A stretch of 64,000 nucleotides of DNA from an uncultured Gammaproteobacteria bacterium (GTDB lineage: Bacteria > Pseudomonadota > Gammaproteobacteria > Steroidobacterales > GCA-2729495): contig CAKZWQ010000005.1 of the NCBI GenBank assembly GCA_937921935.1, forward strand, positions 89,042 to 153,041, read 5' to 3'. The notes beneath the pieces were generated by a model. That model made no database searches. It was not told the origin of the DNA and saw only the letters and a list, made by a program, of their open reading frames with translations. Both the position numbers and the translations under genes were made by a program. Below, one piece after another: positions 39,917 to 47,682 of this stretch. Numbering within the stretch: the stretch's first letter is position 1; each line of letters opens with the position of its first letter.

Positions 39917-39933
39917 CGCACCAGGAGGGTGCG
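39917..39933 (+). promoter_or_regulatory. Putative CsrA-binding hairpin in csrA leader
   Basis: A perfect six-pair stem CGCACC (39917-39922) / GGTGCG (39928-39933) presents AGGAG in its loop, the classical CsrA/RsmA recognition geometry (GGA in a hairpin loop). It lies 36 bases before the csrA ATG. A second GGA overlaps the ribosome site (GGGGGAGCC at 39961). Two spaced GGA sites would allow CsrA to bridge and repress its own translation, as known in E. coli; that step is inference. Confidence 0.7.
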
Positions 39934-39969
39934 TTGCTAGGGCTAAAATAATAAAAATCAGGGGGAGCC

Positions 39970-40188
39970 ATGCTCATATTGACGAGGCGCGTCGGTGAGA
40001 CTGTCATCATTGGCAACGATGTTGATGTCACCGTGCTGGGCGTCAAAGGGAACCAGGTGCGCTTGGGCGTTAAGGCGCCAAAAGAAATTGCGGTGCACCG
40101 GGAAGAAATTTACCAGCGGATTTGCCAGGAAAAGCAGAACGGCAACGGTGCAGATCCTCAGGATGTAGCCGAAGCCGTTAACGACTGA
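39970..40188 (+). CDS. csrA: Carbon storage regulator CsrA
   Basis: A 72-residue RNA-binding dimer. [15 protein letters not shown] contains the conserved Leu4 and Arg6-7, and the RNA-contact VHREEIY includes Arg44. The C-terminal tail of about 15 residues is longer than that of E. coli CsrA (61). The strong site GGGGGAG precedes the ATG. Position after alaS and before tRNA-Ser is conserved in gammaproteobacteria. It regulates motility, biofilm and carbon metabolism post-transcriptionally. Confidence 0.97.
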   Translation: MLILTRRVGETVIIGNDVDVTVLGVKGNQVRLGVKAPKEIAVHREEIYQRICQEKQNGNGADPQDVAEAVND

Positions 40189-40254
40189 TTTTTCCCGTCG
40201 TCTGGCTTAGAATCGCGTCGCCGCCTGGCGACCGGCGGTCAATGCATACAATTC

Positions 40255-40345
40255 GGAGAGGTGGCTGAGTGGTCGAAAGCGCTCCCCTGCTAAGGGAGTA
40301 AGGGTTAAAAGCCCTTCGAGGGTTCGAATCCCTCCCTCTCCGCCA
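40255..40345 (+). tRNA. serV: tRNA-Ser (anticodon GCU)
   Basis: A class II tRNA of 91 bases with encoded CCA. The acceptor GGAGAGG pairs with CCTCTCC, discriminator G. The anticodon stem CTCCC/GGGAG has loop CTGCTAA, anticodon GCT reading AGC/AGU. A long variable arm (TAAGGGTTAAAAGCCCTTCGA) and T-loop GGTTCGAATCC are present. It follows csrA by 66 bases, the usual position of the Ser-GCU gene. Confidence 0.97.
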
Positions 40346-40355
40346 GTCATAAAAA

Positions 40356-40379
40356 CGGCCCCTGCAAGGGGCCTTTTTT
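40356..40379 (+). terminator. Intrinsic terminator after tRNA-Ser
   Basis: GGCCCC-TGCAA-GGGGCC followed by six T, starting 11 bases after the CCA end. A clear Rho-independent terminator. Confidence 0.9.
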
Positions 40380-40381
40380 AT

Positions 40382-40597
40382 GGCTTGTGGAGAGGGTTGG
40401 CGAATCCAGAAGCCTTTGGTTCGACCCGGGTCCAGATGCCGGATCGCATCGCGATCCTGCAGATGGGGAGGGCGACGCAGCGGCGTAGCCGCGTAGCCCG
40501 CAGGGTGGCCTGCGAAGCAGGCCATCAATCCTTCCCTCTTCGCCTAACTGCATCTTGCGGCGGACGAAGCGCTGCTATTATCAAATCCCTTCAAATC
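40382..40597. other. Non-coding segment after tRNA-Ser
   Basis: No convincing gene in about 215 bases. It holds a perfect seven-pair hairpin GGCCTGC-GAA-GCAGGCC (40507-40523) and, next to it, a diverged copy of the tRNA-Ser 3' end (40527-40545). The sequence CGGCGTAGCCGCG just before the hairpin is also self-complementary. The cluster of small palindromes looks like a REP-type remnant or a decayed integration footprint. Confidence 0.4.
40527..40545 (+). repeat. Imperfect direct repeat of tRNA-Ser 3' end
   Basis: Sixteen of nineteen bases match the tRNA-Ser 3' terminus at 40327-40345 (AATCC-TCCCTCT-CGCC pattern), in direct orientation about 200 bases downstream. Such copies can mark attR or attL ends of elements that integrate into tRNA genes. 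No integrase or cargo remains between the two copies, so chance similarity in a pyrimidine-rich stretch is a real alternative. Confidence 0.35.
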
Positions 40598-40627
40598 ATG
40601 CAGCCAACAGCCGAGCGGTCCGAGGTT

Positions 40628-40750
40628 ATGGCCTTGAACGATTCCTTAGAGAGGCATTGTCTGATCATGCAGAACATGCTCAACCCGCAACGGCAATTTT
40701 CTGAGGCCAAGAAAGAGCGCATCCTGCCGGACAGTCGCCTCATCACTTAG
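40628..40750 (+). CDS. Possible 40-residue protein upstream of CDGSH gene
   Basis: ATG 40628 opens 40 codons (MALNDSLERHCLIMQNML then a charged tail); an in-frame ATG at 40598 gives 50. GAGG lies only about three bases before ATG 40628, so the ribosome site is poor. It is mostly helical and soluble, with no recognised domain. It ends ten bases before the CDGSH gene, so it could be a leader peptide or chance frame. Confidence 0.3.
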   Translation: MALNDSLERHCLIMQNMLNPQRQFSEAKKERILPDSRLIT

Positions 40751-40759
40751 GCCTCCTCG

Positions 40760-41020
40760 ATGACCAAGCCAACTATCGCTGCCCGACAGCCAGCAGAGGT
40801 GACTCTGGAAGCCGGTAAGACGTATTTCTGGTGCAGCTGTGGCCTGTCGCTGAATCAGCCTTTCTGTGATGGTGCCCACGCCGGCTCCGGCTTCAGCCCG
40901 GTCCGGTTCACGGCACAAAACACCGACACCTATTATCTGTGTCAGTGCAAACTCACGGATGAATCACCCCTGTGTGACGGGGCTCACAAGGTGTTCGGGC
41001 AGACCTGGGACGGGACCTAG
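40760..41020 (+). CDS. Dual CDGSH iron-sulfur domain protein
   Basis: An 86-residue protein with two CDGSH-type motifs: CSCGLSLNQPFCDGAH (about 25-40) and CQCKLTDESPLCDGAH (about 63-78). Each offers three Cys and one His to a 2Fe-2S cluster, as in mitoNEET relatives. There is no membrane anchor, so it is cytoplasmic, with a likely role in redox or cluster handling by family analogy. It is convergent with the luciferase-like gene, overlapping it by four bases. Confidence 0.9.
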   Translation: MTKPTIAARQPAEVTLEAGKTYFWCSCGLSLNQPFCDGAHAGSGFSPVRFTAQNTDTYYLCQCKLTDESPLCDGAHKVFGQTWDGT

Positions 41021-42102
41021 CGCACCAGGGGCATGACGTGCTCGCCGACGAGCTTCAGGCCTTCCATGGGGTTATCGAACAGTCGCAGGGACAGTTCTGT
41101 CAGGCCGCTGTCGGCAAACTGGCTAATACGCTGCAGTTCCGGTTCCAGCTGATCCAGGCCGCCGGCCGATGACAACCCGGCAATCACCCGATTGATGAGG
41201 TCTTCGGGCACCCCGTCGATCTGGCCCGTGCGAGTCCAGTAGGCCTTGAGTATGTTGTCCCAGTTGTCACAGATCAGGTCCACTTCGGCATCGTCGTGAC
41301 AGAAGGGCCGGATTTCGTGTTTGTACTTCGCCGCAATGGAGCCTCGCCAGATCAGTTCCCGGCGCGCTTCGTACATGGCCGCCTCAGGATCTTCCTTGAT
41401 ATGCCAGGCCCAGAAATTGCCCAGGCGGAAGTCCTCCGCAGGTTTTTCGCGTTTCTCGAAACCCTTGCGCAGGTTTTCCATGGCGGCGGGCATCATCTGA
41501 ACCGTGAAATCGCTGACCTGGATGCCGTCGGCCAGACGTGCGCCCATACGGATCATTTGTGGGCCACTGCAGCAACCGTAAATCAGTGGTCCCGGTGACT
41601 TGGCCCAGTCTATTTTGAAGGGGCGGGTGATCTGAAAAATTTCACCGTCGTAGGAAAAGTGCATTTCTCCGTCCCTGGCCATTTCCAGTACTTCAATGCA
41701 TTCGCGCACGCCACGGACCCGGCGATCTGGATAACGATTGCCGGCTTCTTCATCCTTGAATGGCCAGATTCCGGCGTCCTTGTTGATGCGCCAGCCAAGC
41801 GCGCCCAGCACGCCGCCCCCGCCACTGATCGCCACCATGCCGCGGCCGTCGGTGAGCTCATTCAGGGTCAGCACCGCATTCGCCATCTTCAGCGGATGCA
41901 TTTCCCAGGGACTGACCGCCAGCGGGCCGAGAAGGATCTTTGAAGTCGCTGCCGCCGCCGGCGCCAGGGCCAGGAAGCCATCCCAGTTCTGGTGGTAGTT
42001 GGAGGACCACAAGGCCCGCACACCCAGCCGTTCTGCCTCCACGGCCAGTTCTTTCATTTGCTGCGGGCTGACGTCCGCCTCCAGGATGATGTCGATATCC
42101 AT
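41017..42102 (-). CDS. Luciferase-like (LLM class) flavin/F420-dependent oxidoreductase
   Basis: A 361-residue TIM-barrel oxidoreductase of the bacterial luciferase superfamily from ATG 42102 (MDIDIILEADVSPQQMKELA); an 11-residue upstream extension is less likely. Typical segments are EAERLGVRALWSSNYHQNWD, LGPLAVSPWEMHPLKMANAV and ISGGGG. Similarity is to the F420/methylene-H4MPT-reductase-like branch, but the cofactor cannot be decided by eye and no F420 synthesis gene is in the window. The substrate is unknown. It diverges from the GST gene. Confidence 0.8.
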   Translation of the reverse strand: MDIDIILEADVSPQQMKELAVEAERLGVRALWSSNYHQNWDGFLALAPAAAATSKILLGPLAVSPWEMHPLKMANAVLTLNELTDGRGMVAISGGGGVLGALGWRINKDAGIWPFKDEEAGNRYPDRRVRGVRECIEVLEMARDGEMHFSYDGEIFQITRPFKIDWAKSPGPLIYGCCSGPQMIRMGARLADGIQVSDFTVQMMPAAMENLRKGFEKREKPAEDFRLGNFWAWHIKEDPEAAMYEARRELIWRGSIAAKYKHEIRPFCHDDAEVDLICDNWDNILKAYWTRTGQIDGVPEDLINRVIAGLSSAGGLDQLEPELQRISQFADSGLTELSLRLFDNPMEGLKLVGEHVMPLVR

Positions 42103-42231
42103 GGTGATTCTTGTTCCGAGTCCGCGGGCGGGCATGGATTATAGCCCGGCGGCCATTGACCCCGGCTCCCGCGATGGCCGAACATCGTTGCCCCGGCGTG
42201 AACGCCGTGCCCATAACGACAAGGAAAAACC

Positions 42232-42912
42232 ATGAAACTCTACGGCGCTGTCGCATCCCCCTATGTCACCCGCGTGATGATGTTTGCCGCTATCAAGGGC
42301 ATTGAGCTGCCCCTGGAGCCGGTGCCCGGTGGTGGTTCGCCGCGCTCCCCCGAGTACATGGCCTTTACCCCAATCGCAAAAATTCCGAGCCTGGATGTCG
42401 ATGGCAAATGCATCGCGGAGTCCGAGGTGATTTGCGAGTACCTGGAAGATCTGGGTGAGGGCAAGTCCGGCTTGCCGGCTGATCCCATGGATCGGGCCAC
42501 TTCCCGACTGATTTCGCGCATCGTGGATCTTTACCTGGCCCCCCATACCGGCACTTTCTTCCAGCAAATGAATCCGGCCAAACGGGATGAGCAGGTGCTG
42601 GCCAGCACTGCCCAGGCTTTGGGCAAAGGCTTTAGTTACCTGGAGCATTACATGGGACCCGGCCCTTTTTGCGTGGGCGATAAGCCGTCCCTGGGTGATT
42701 GTTCAGCCGCGCCTTACGTCATGCTGATCAAGAAAGTGGTCTTCGCCAACTTCGACGTGCTGGCTGATCCGACTGAAGGCGAGGGGCGCCTGGCGACATG
42801 GTGGCAAGCCATTGAAGCCGACAAGTCGTGCAGTCACTGGGTCAATGAGTATTCCACGGCCGTGGACAGTTTCATGCAGGCCATGGGCAAGCGGATTACC
42901 GGCCAGGCCTGA
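42232..42912 (+). CDS. Glutathione S-transferase family protein
   Basis: A 226-residue cytosolic GST. The N-terminal thioredoxin-like domain MKLYGAVASPYVTRVMMF has a Ser as probable catalytic residue, the cis-Pro segment KIPSLDVDG, and ESEVICEYLED that binds the glutathione gamma-Glu. An all-helical C-terminal domain follows. AAGGA precedes the ATG. It lies between divergent LLM and convergent metallo-hydrolase genes. The detoxification or isomerisation substrate is unknown. Confidence 0.88.
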   Translation: MKLYGAVASPYVTRVMMFAAIKGIELPLEPVPGGGSPRSPEYMAFTPIAKIPSLDVDGKCIAESEVICEYLEDLGEGKSGLPADPMDRATSRLISRIVDLYLAPHTGTFFQQMNPAKRDEQVLASTAQALGKGFSYLEHYMGPGPFCVGDKPSLGDCSAAPYVMLIKKVVFANFDVLADPTEGEGRLATWWQAIEADKSCSHWVNEYSTAVDSFMQAMGKRITGQA

Positions 42913-42915
42913 TTC

Positions 42916-43953
42916 TCAGGTGCGCTGGTACCAGCGTGCGCCCAGTTCGTCTGCCTCTGCCACCAGTTCGCCGGCGGCTTGCAGGTAGGCCAGGTGAGCG
43001 AGGGCTTCGCCGGCTGCCATGACTTCGTTGCTGCTGTTCACGGCCCCCCGGAACAGGGCCCCGAACAGGTCCACGGCCCGGCGGGGCTCATTGCACAGGC
43101 GCCGAATCGCGTCCAGTCCTTCCTCATGCTCGGTAATGAGTCGGGCCATGCGTTTGCCCAGGCCGTGATATGGACGGCCATGGGCCGGCAGAACCAGCAC
43201 ATCCGCTGGCATCCGGTTTGGCAGCTCCCGGCAGGACTCCAGCCAGTCGGCAAGGGGATTGGCGTGGGGTTCCGTGGGCCAGACGCTGACGTTGGGCGAA
43301 ATGGTGGGCAGGGCCTGGTCGCCGGCAATCAGCACATTCAGTTCCGCGCAATACAGGCAGGCATGCTCGGGTGAGTGGCCGCGACCAATGAGTACCTGCC
43401 AGCGGCGGCCGCCGATCTGCAATTCATCATTGTCGGCCAGACGCGCATAAGTGATCGGCAGCGGCGACACGAGCCGGCCGAAGCGGCCGAAGCGTTCCGC
43501 GTAATTGTCCAGCTGGACCGGGTCGAAGCCGGCCGCGCGATAAAAATCCAGGGCTTCCGGCGGGGGCGGCGCGCTATCAGCAGCGAGTACCCGTGCCGAC
43601 AGATACTCACCGCGGGTCATGTGGAGTCTTGCGCCCGTGCGGGCTGTCAGCCAGCCGGCCAGGCCCACGTGATCGGGGTGAAGATGGGTGACGATGACCC
43701 GCGTTATGGGTCGGTCGGCGAGGGGGCCGTCCAGAAGTTTTTCCCAGACGGCGCGGGTACTGGCAGCGTTGATGCCGGTGTCTACCAGGCACCAGCCCGG
43801 GCCGTCATCCAGCACCCACAGATTGATGTGATTGAGGACGAAGGGCAGGGGCATGCGCAGCCATTGCACGCCTGGAGCAACTTCGAGGGTATTGCCGTCC
43901 TCCGGCCTGGTGTCGAGTTGCCTGACCCGACTGTCATCTTTGACCTTTGTCAT
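42916..43953 (-). CDS. Metallo-beta-lactamase-fold hydrolase with C-terminal helical domain
   Basis: A 345-residue MBL-fold enzyme. Zinc ligands are in THLHPDHVG (HxHxDH), the His in GRGHSPEH, the Asp in IAGDQ, and the terminal His in LPAHGRPYHG. The C-terminal 80 residues form a winged-helix-like domain as in LACTB2/RNase-type or thioesterase-type MBL proteins. These are frequent in marine gammaproteobacteria and possibly act on CoA thioesters or glutathione conjugates. No signal peptide, so cytoplasmic. It ends four bases after the GST gene. Confidence 0.82.
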   Translation of the reverse strand: MTKVKDDSRVRQLDTRPEDGNTLEVAPGVQWLRMPLPFVLNHINLWVLDDGPGWCLVDTGINAASTRAVWEKLLDGPLADRPITRVIVTHLHPDHVGLAGWLTARTGARLHMTRGEYLSARVLAADSAPPPPEALDFYRAAGFDPVQLDNYAERFGRFGRLVSPLPITYARLADNDELQIGGRRWQVLIGRGHSPEHACLYCAELNVLIAGDQALPTISPNVSVWPTEPHANPLADWLESCRELPNRMPADVLVLPAHGRPYHGLGKRMARLITEHEEGLDAIRRLCNEPRRAVDLFGALFRGAVNSSNEVMAAGEALAHLAYLQAAGELVAEADELGARWYQRT

Positions 43954-44038
43954 GGGATGACATTCTACCGGTGCCGACTTTCAGCGGGCCCGTTTTATGC
44001 TGCGCCGGCCCGATACAGGTCGGTGTCAGGTGCGTTTA

Positions 44039-44437
44039 CTAGCTGCTATGGGGTGTCAGGACTGCCACATCATCGCTGGCGGATAATTCATCGTCTTCGG
44101 TATCGATCGCCACCAGCGGCATCCAGTCGGGACGCACCGTAGGTACTTGTTTGCCCTCGAGTCGATCGAAGCAAGCAGCACAAAGGCCCGTGTCATATAC
44201 GTGCAGCATTTGCTGCCAGGCTGGCGTTATTCCGCAGCTTTCGCAATCAGCGAGGTAGGGTTCGATTACCTCAGCCTCGATTACGACGCGGTCTTCTGCA
44301 CTCAGACTGTGAGGGCCTTGTTCGAGTAGCGCGCGAGTAATTTTTTCGCACTTCCGGTCCAGGCTGCCACCCTCAAGCAGTTCCTTGAGAAATCCCAGTA
44401 ATTCTGGATCCGAGTGATCCCTTGCCAATGAGCCCAT
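44039..44437 (-). CDS. Unknown protein with two Cys pairs
   Basis: A 132-residue soluble protein from ATG 44437, preceded by GGAG; a GTG at 44452 would add five residues. Two Cys pairs, CESC and CAAC, 23 residues apart, could bind one zinc. The N-terminal half is helical (LGFLKELLEGGSLDRKCEKI) and the tail is acidic. I recognise no family. It diverges from the DUF938 methyltransferase and may be regulatory. Confidence 0.6.
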   Translation of the reverse strand: MGSLARDHSDPELLGFLKELLEGGSLDRKCEKITRALLEQGPHSLSAEDRVVIEAEVIEPYLADCESCGITPAWQQMLHVYDTGLCAACFDRLEGKQVPTVRPDWMPLVAIDTEDDELSASDDVAVLTPHSS

Positions 44438-44492
44438 CGCGCGTATCTCCACTACAATGTTATGTCAGCTTGCAGTATCGGTGCGCGCGCGC

Positions 44493-44530
44493 GGAACTTT
44501 AGGAACCGCGTCACAAATTCTGGTTGTCGT
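44493..44530 (+). promoter_or_regulatory. Possible ECF-type promoter with tandem GGAAC
   Basis: GGAACTTTAGGAAC at 44493-44506 contains two GGAAC copies. The first, GGAACTT, equals the -35 consensus of sigma-E/ECF promoters. About 16-18 bases later lies CAAATTCTGG, a poor -10. It would drive the methyltransferase-GT operon at 44557. The stem CGCGG/CCGCG around it is an alternative explanation. Confidence 0.35.
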
Positions 44531-44556
44531 AATTGTCATGCTAGGGTTCGGCCATC

Positions 44557-45174
44557 ATGGGAACCGGCTCAACCAACGCCAGATTGGCTTTCTCGCCAGC
44601 CTGCGAGCGCAATAAGAAAGCTATTCTGACTGTTCTGACCCAAGCCTTTTCTGACTGCCGCTGCATTCTGGAGATCGGGAGCGGGACCGGGCAACACGCC
44701 GTACATTTTGCTGCGGCTCTTGCGCCCATGCGCTGGTTACCGAGCGATCAGGCTTCTGTAGTACCCACCCTGGCGGCGCGGATTACCGCCGAAGCCGGCA
44801 CTAACTGTGCCGCTCCGGTTGCCCTGGATGTGGCTACGCAGCCGTGGCCCGTTGCGCCGGTGGATGGGGTATTCAGCGCCAATACTCTACATATCATGTC
44901 GTGGGCCCATGTGCAGTCATTCTTTAGCGGTTTGGCCCAAGTCCTCCAGCCCGGCGGACGTTTATGCCTCTATGGACCCTTCCGCTACGACAAAGAATTT
45001 ACCTCGCTAAGTAACGCTAGCTTCGATGCCAGTCTGCGTCGTCGCGATCCAGCGAGCGGCATTCGTGATTTCGAAGCAGTGCAAGAACTCGCGCGTGGCG
45101 TAGACCTAGTCCTGCAGGCTGATATAGCCATGCCCGCAAACAACCAGCTCATTATCTGGGAGCGACATGGCTGA
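44557..45174 (+). CDS. DUF938 SAM-dependent methyltransferase
   Basis: A 205-residue class I methyltransferase of the DUF938 family. The N-terminal SPACERNKKAILTVL is the family signature. Motif I is ILEIGSGTGQHAVHFA, followed by the post-I segment WLPSDQ and motif IV-like DGVFSANTLHIMSW. Human and plant relatives (METTL26-type) are uncharacterised. It overlaps the next gene by eight bases, indicating translational coupling with the glycosyltransferase; the substrate is unknown. Confidence 0.87.
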   Translation: MGTGSTNARLAFSPACERNKKAILTVLTQAFSDCRCILEIGSGTGQHAVHFAAALAPMRWLPSDQASVVPTLAARITAEAGTNCAAPVALDVATQPWPVAPVDGVFSANTLHIMSWAHVQSFFSGLAQVLQPGGRLCLYGPFRYDKEFTSLSNASFDASLRRRDPASGIRDFEAVQELARGVDLVLQADIAMPANNQLIIWERHG

Positions 45175-46009
45175 GTCTTTGCCTGAGCTCAGCGTGATTG
45201 TTGCAACCCGCGACAGGGCCGAACGCCTGGCCCAATGCCTGGCGGCCCTTGATGAGGCGTGGGCCGTCGTCCAGGTACCCTGGGAGGTGATTTTGGTGGA
45301 TAACGCCTCCACGGATCACACTGCTGAGGTGGCGCGTGACTTTGCCCTGCAGGCTTCGTACCCGGTGATTGTGTTGGGGGAGCCGCGACCGGGGCTCTCG
45401 CATGCGCGCAACGCGGGCGCAGCCGCGTCTCATAGCAGCTGGCTGGCTTTTACCGACGATGATTGCCTGGTGGATCCACACTGGCTGAGGGCGCTACGTG
45501 CTGCAGTCGCCGAGCGGCCCCGGCTGGAGGTAATCGGCGGTCGAGTGGACCTTGCTGACCCCCGGGATTTGTCCACATCGACGCGATTGTTTCCGGATGC
45601 TGTGGAAATCGCTGATATCGATACCCTGATGGGACGCATGATCGGGTGCAACCTAGCGATACGCGCCGATTTGTTCCAGGCCCTGGGCGGTTTCGATCCT
45701 CGTCTGGGTGCCGGCACGCCGGCAGGTTCGGCCGAGGATTTGGATCTGCTTTACCGGGCGCTGCGTGGCGGGGCTGTTATGCGCTATGAGCCGACTGTGT
45801 CCCTGCGGCATGCCCACGGTCGCCGCGGTGAGGTGCAGAAGCGCAAGCTGGCTAAAGCTTATACCAGGGGTCGGGGCGCCTTTCTCGCCAAGCAGAGTCT
45901 GCGCGGGGATAGCATTATGTTCAGGCGACTCTACTGGGAACTCCGTACGCCGGGCGAGGGTCGCATCTGGCTTCTTCAGGGCTTTTTCGGCCGGCTCTTC
46001 GGGCGTTAG
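45167..46009 (+). CDS. Family 2 glycosyltransferase
   Basis: A 280-residue GT-A enzyme. The N-terminal LSVIVATRDRAERLAQCLAAL and VDNASTDHT form the UDP-sugar site. The DxD-type motif is AFTDDDCLVD, and the acceptor-side GSAEDLDLLYRAL (ED motif) is present. There is no membrane segment, so it is probably a peripheral cytoplasmic enzyme acting on envelope glycan intermediates. Coupled to the DUF938 gene; the AlkP-fold gene starts about 80-100 bases later. Confidence 0.88.
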   Translation: MAESLPELSVIVATRDRAERLAQCLAALDEAWAVVQVPWEVILVDNASTDHTAEVARDFALQASYPVIVLGEPRPGLSHARNAGAAASHSSWLAFTDDDCLVDPHWLRALRAAVAERPRLEVIGGRVDLADPRDLSTSTRLFPDAVEIADIDTLMGRMIGCNLAIRADLFQALGGFDPRLGAGTPAGSAEDLDLLYRALRGGAVMRYEPTVSLRHAHGRRGEVQKRKLAKAYTRGRGAFLAKQSLRGDSIMFRRLYWELRTPGEGRIWLLQGFFGRLFGR

Positions 46010-46073
46010 CTGCTCGGTGCCCCCCGATCGTTGTACGCGGGCTGGCAAACTCGTATCTTCTCTGTTAACTAAT

Positions 46074-46079
46074 TATAAT
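46074..46079 (+). promoter_or_regulatory. TATAAT -10 box before the AlkP-family gene
   Basis: A perfect TATAAT sits in the AT-rich patch TTAACTAATTATAATAA, in otherwise GC-rich DNA. The position 17 bases upstream reads TCGTAT, a poor -35, so the promoter may need an activator. Confidence 0.4.
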
Positions 46080-46108
46080 AAACCTCCGTGTGTAAAGGGT
46101 TTTTTGCT

Positions 46109-47680
46109 TTGGCAGCTAACAACACAAAACTCCTTTTTCTTAGCATATGTTCCGGCGACCCTGCGCTGATCAGACGCTGGTCTGCCGCCGGTGATTTGCC
46201 AAATCTGAAGGCTTTTCTCGGCCAGAGCCTGGTGGGTGAAGCACAGGCCTTGCCGGGCTGTTATGTGGGTGCCCACTGGCCCTCATTTATTAGTGGCTGC
46301 CACCCGGGGCACAACGGCATTCATTCCTGGGAGCAACTGCGGTCGGGCAGCTATGAGACCTTTCGCTGCGAAGCTGCCACCTACGCCCAGCGGCCTCCTT
46401 TCTGGGATACCCTGAGCGCGGCAGGTCAGCGCCTGTGCTTGCTGGATATTCCCCACAGCCGTATCAGTGCAGACCTTAACGGCATGCAGACCGTGGAGTG
46501 GGGGGCTCATGATGCAGCCTACGGTTTTCAGGCATCTACCGCCGAGCTCAAGTCAGAAATCCTTGAGCTTTTTGGCCGACATCCGGTCAGCGGCGAAAGT
46601 GATGCAGACAGGGATGCCGAGGGATTACTCGAGTTTCGTGATGAATTGCTGGATGGCATTCGACGCAAGACAGACCTGACGCTGCATTATCTGAAGCAAG
46701 AGCGATGGGACCTGTTTGCCCAGGTTTTCACGGAGGCCCATTGCGCCGGTCATTTGTTCTGGCATACCCACGACACGAGTCATCCCCGGCATGCAGAGGT
46801 AGCCGCCGTCTGCGATGACCTGTTACTGACTATTTACCAGGCCATCGACACGGCCCTTGGGAAAATTCTTCAGGAAGTCGATGCAGGAGCCACTGTGATC
46901 CTGCTCGCCAATCACGGTATCGGACCCAAATATGGAGCCCAGCATCTACTGGAACCCATCCTGCTGGGGCTGGGCATGTCTGCCCCGCGCGTCGAAGTGC
47001 CCCGGCCGCCCAGCTTGCGCGAGCGCGCAGACCCGGTGCTCACGCGAGTCTGGCAAAGTATGCCGCGGCCACTCAAGGACTTGCTGCAGCCCCTGCGACA
47101 CAGCGCCGTTGATTGGGTGACGGGTGACCGTCGGCCACGGTCGCTTATTGACCGGGCTGCAAGCCTTTGCTTCCCGGTGCAGAACAACAGCGCCAGTGGC
47201 GCAGTTCGCGTCAATCTGATTGGTCGCGAGCCGGCTGGCCTGGTGCAACCGGGCAGGGAGTACGAGGCGCTGCTGGAGCGACTGACGAGCGAATTTCTCG
47301 CCCTGCGTAATGACGACACGGGCTTGCCTGTTGTGGACGGGGCCTATCGCACGGACGATCTTTACCCTGGACAGGCTCGCTCCCAGTTGCCCGATCTGTT
47401 AATCGAATGGGCATGTACGGCGCCGGTTTCCGCGGTCAGCTCACCAAGCCTGGACCAGGTAACCGGGGACTATGATTATTGTCGCACGGGCGATCACCGG
47501 CCCGAGGGGCTGTACGCGGCGAGGGCTCCTCACTTGCAGGCCGGTACAGCCGGGCCCGTTGTCACCTGCCTGGATTTCGCGCCCACCCTGGGTGCGTTCC
47601 TCGGCGTACCGTTGACGGGCCTGGATGGCCGGGCTATTTCAGCGCTCCTGCCTCCCGTGGCCCGGGCCAAAGCCGTATAG
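46109..47680 (+). CDS. Alkaline-phosphatase-fold protein (type I phosphodiesterase/nucleotide pyrophosphatase family)
   Basis: About 523 residues from TTG 46109 (AAAGGG upstream) or 530 from GTG 46088. Family landmarks: GDPALIRRWSAAGDLPNLKA at the start, the nucleophile-loop region HWPSFISGCHPGHNGIHSW, FTEAHCAGHLFWHTHD, LLANHGIGPKYGAQHLL, and the C-terminal APTLGAFLGVPLTGLDG. It has no signal peptide. Two usual metal-binding Asp positions are changed (ICSGDP where LDGxDP is common, ANHG where SDHG is common), so metal use or activity may differ. The context suggests envelope polysaccharide or phospho-sugar chemistry. Confidence 0.82.
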   Translation: MAANNTKLLFLSICSGDPALIRRWSAAGDLPNLKAFLGQSLVGEAQALPGCYVGAHWPSFISGCHPGHNGIHSWEQLRSGSYETFRCEAATYAQRPPFWDTLSAAGQRLCLLDIPHSRISADLNGMQTVEWGAHDAAYGFQASTAELKSEILELFGRHPVSGESDADRDAEGLLEFRDELLDGIRRKTDLTLHYLKQERWDLFAQVFTEAHCAGHLFWHTHDTSHPRHAEVAAVCDDLLLTIYQAIDTALGKILQEVDAGATVILLANHGIGPKYGAQHLLEPILLGLGMSAPRVEVPRPPSLRERADPVLTRVWQSMPRPLKDLLQPLRHSAVDWVTGDRRPRSLIDRAASLCFPVQNNSASGAVRVNLIGREPAGLVQPGREYEALLERLTSEFLALRNDDTGLPVVDGAYRTDDLYPGQARSQLPDLLIEWACTAPVSAVSSPSLDQVTGDYDYCRTGDHRPEGLYAARAPHLQAGTAGPVVTCLDFAPTLGAFLGVPLTGLDGRAISALLPPVARAKAV

Positions 47681-47682
47681 CG

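Noticed and set aside
40178..40528. Minus-strand ORF encoding a 116-residue protein with RDSNPRRAFNPYSLSRG
   Set aside because: It is the well-known spurious translation of the antisense of a tRNA-Ser gene and its flanks.
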